Of a stretch of 64,000 bases of DNA, positions 60,691 through 64,000 are shown one piece after another. The first letter of the stretch is position 1. Each line of letters opens with the position of its first letter. Below the pieces are notes generated by a model, which did not search any database, was not told the DNA's origin, and saw only the letters and a program-made list of their open reading frames with translations. This stretch comes from Valencia hispanica (lineage: Eukaryota; Chordata; Actinopteri; Cyprinodontiformes; Valenciidae), in assembly GCA_963556495.2 (NCBI GenBank), contig OY747712.1, forward strand, positions 51,923,069 through 51,987,068. Direction: 5' to 3'. The translations under genes and the position numbers were made by a program.

Positions 60691-60883
60691 TTGTGCGTGA
60701 TGTTTGTTAGCAATCTAATAATAAATAACACATTTTTTGGTAGTCCACTGGTGTAAAGAGAGAGATGGAAAAAGCAAAGACAATGGGTGGAGAAGGAAGG
60801 GACTGTCAAGTAAAGCTTGATTGAGCTGCACAGAGCCCTGACCTCAACCTGACTGAACACCCCTGGGATGAATCAGAGCAAAA

Positions 60884-60995
60884 TTCAATTCAATTCATTT
60901 TGTTTATATAGCGCCAATTCATAACAGATGTCATCTTAAGGCACTTCGTAAGAGAAGTCATTTCAATTCAATTATACATACAACTCCCATTTAAC
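60884..60995 (-). mobile_element. LINE-2 family A tail scrap
   Basis: AATTCAATTCAATTCATTTT to ATTTCAATTCAATTATACAT. Confidence 0.8.
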
Positions 60996-61000
60996 AGGAA

Positions 61001-63135
<2,135 letters not shown>

Positions 63136-63620
63136 TATCGAAGTTCTTTAATAAAAGAGATGAGAGAGATTCCTTCAGATACTCTGAGGTTTTAATACAG
63201 ACTTGGTTGATCAAATAAGGAGGTACAGCGTTAACAGAAAAATATGCGATACTGACCTGCCTTCCAAAACAGGCTCATGATTACTGAACCTATATAATCC
63301 TGTGTCTATGACATTACAAACAAACATTTCTCAGTCGGTAGGCATTTGACTCATTAGGCGTAGAAGATTTGATATAGAAGCATAATCAATGTATGTCAGG
63401 ACATTCTTAGACGTAAAAGAGAGTTGCCATGCCAACCCAGGCTGTAAGAGTCTGAATCAGCAGGTTTGACCTGACCTAAATTCATACAGTGTCACATAAT
63501 CAGATTGGTCACCATATCATAAAGAAAAGACACATAGTAACTATCAGTATGTGAACTACACAGAACAGATCATTCTTAACATTACATTTCTTCCACAATA
63601 TAGGCTATATATAATATACA
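63136..63620. other. unannotated DNA between two R4 fragments
   Basis: No known repeat or gene seen. Confidence 0.5.
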
Positions 63621-63808
63621 TTCTGAAGGATCCCACCAAAGGTGGGGTCCCATCCAACTCACGGCTAATAACCCGTCTCTCCACAACATGGACGGTCATG
63701 TCAGGCATCATTGCGGCTAAGATAAGCAGGCACATGGATCAATACATGAGCAAAGCACAGAGAGGCATTGGTAGAGATACCAGAGGCACTAAACACCAGC
63801 TCCTGGTC
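63621..63808 (+). mobile_element. second R4/Dong fragment (RT start only)
   Basis: Nearly identical to 61111-61291, beginning at the same base (TTCTGAAGGATCCCACC) and stopping after CACCAGCTCCTGGT. Then CCCCAAGAGGCTTT and a TA tract. Confidence 0.88.
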
Positions 63809-63817
63809 CCCAAGAGG

Positions 63818-64000
<183 letters not shown>

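Noticed and set aside
60360..60860. 166-codon minus-strand frame
   Set aside because: Antisense of the Rex3 3' end; proline-rich by composition only.

Overview
This is vertebrate nuclear DNA, almost certainly from a teleost (probably percomorph) fish. The evidence is small phase-compatible exons with GT-AG introns, a recognisable GATOR1 gene, and a dense load of fish transposons: LINE-2/Maui-like, Rex1, Rex3, R4/Dong, L1/Tx1-like, several Tc1/mariner families, hAT and MITEs. There is no operon structure, CRISPR array or prokaryotic gene.

The backbone is depdc5 (Iml1 homologue, GATOR1 subunit) on the minus strand. Its promoter and 5'UTR exon lie near 37.1-37.5 kb and its start codon is at 36661-36663. 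I traced 32 coding exons leftward to position 534, plus a candidate partial exon at 1-79. The 32 exons total 3312 nt, exactly 1104 codons, with every junction phase-compatible and no stop. They cover the N-terminal, SABA and SHEN regions. The DEP and C-terminal domains lie off the left edge. Upstream of depdc5, two exons of a rab36-like GTPase (49.41-49.66 kb, minus strand) stand alone, and one looks frameshifted.

The rest is mobile DNA, much of it nested. From left to right: a LINE-2-like element with a GATT tail (2.2-3.1 kb); LINE-2 family A beside a Tc1 relic (3.2-5.8 kb); an R4/Dong 3' end on a TA tract (6.1-6.3 kb); nested Tc1 elements (10.35-11.34 kb); family B LINE-2 holding a family A insertion and abutting a depdc5 exon (12.16-14.4 kb); a LINE holding family A (16.4-18.6 kb); mariner holding family A and hAT pieces (24.4-26.4 kb); Tc1 holding family B (26.5-32 kb); a 513-bp MITE (35.2-35.7 kb); a nest of DNA element, L1, Rex1 and family A LINE-2 (37.7-48.4 kb); a long Rex1 copy (52.7-55.4 kb); the 5' half of family A with an SGNH-esterase ORF1 (56.4-57.6 kb); a Rex3 end (60.4-60.7 kb); and R4/Dong elements in long TA tracts (61-64 kb).

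The host gene works in amino-acid sensing: GATOR1 (DEPDC5-NPRL2-NPRL3) restrains mTORC1 through RagA/B. The transposons are passengers, but one forms the splice-acceptor pyrimidine tract of a depdc5 exon. I found no convincing new molecular system. The most original observations are that acceptor, the broken rab36 exon, the TA-tract association of all three R4 fragments, the 40-nt-TIR MITE, and the 16-bp target duplication closing a 10-kb nest.
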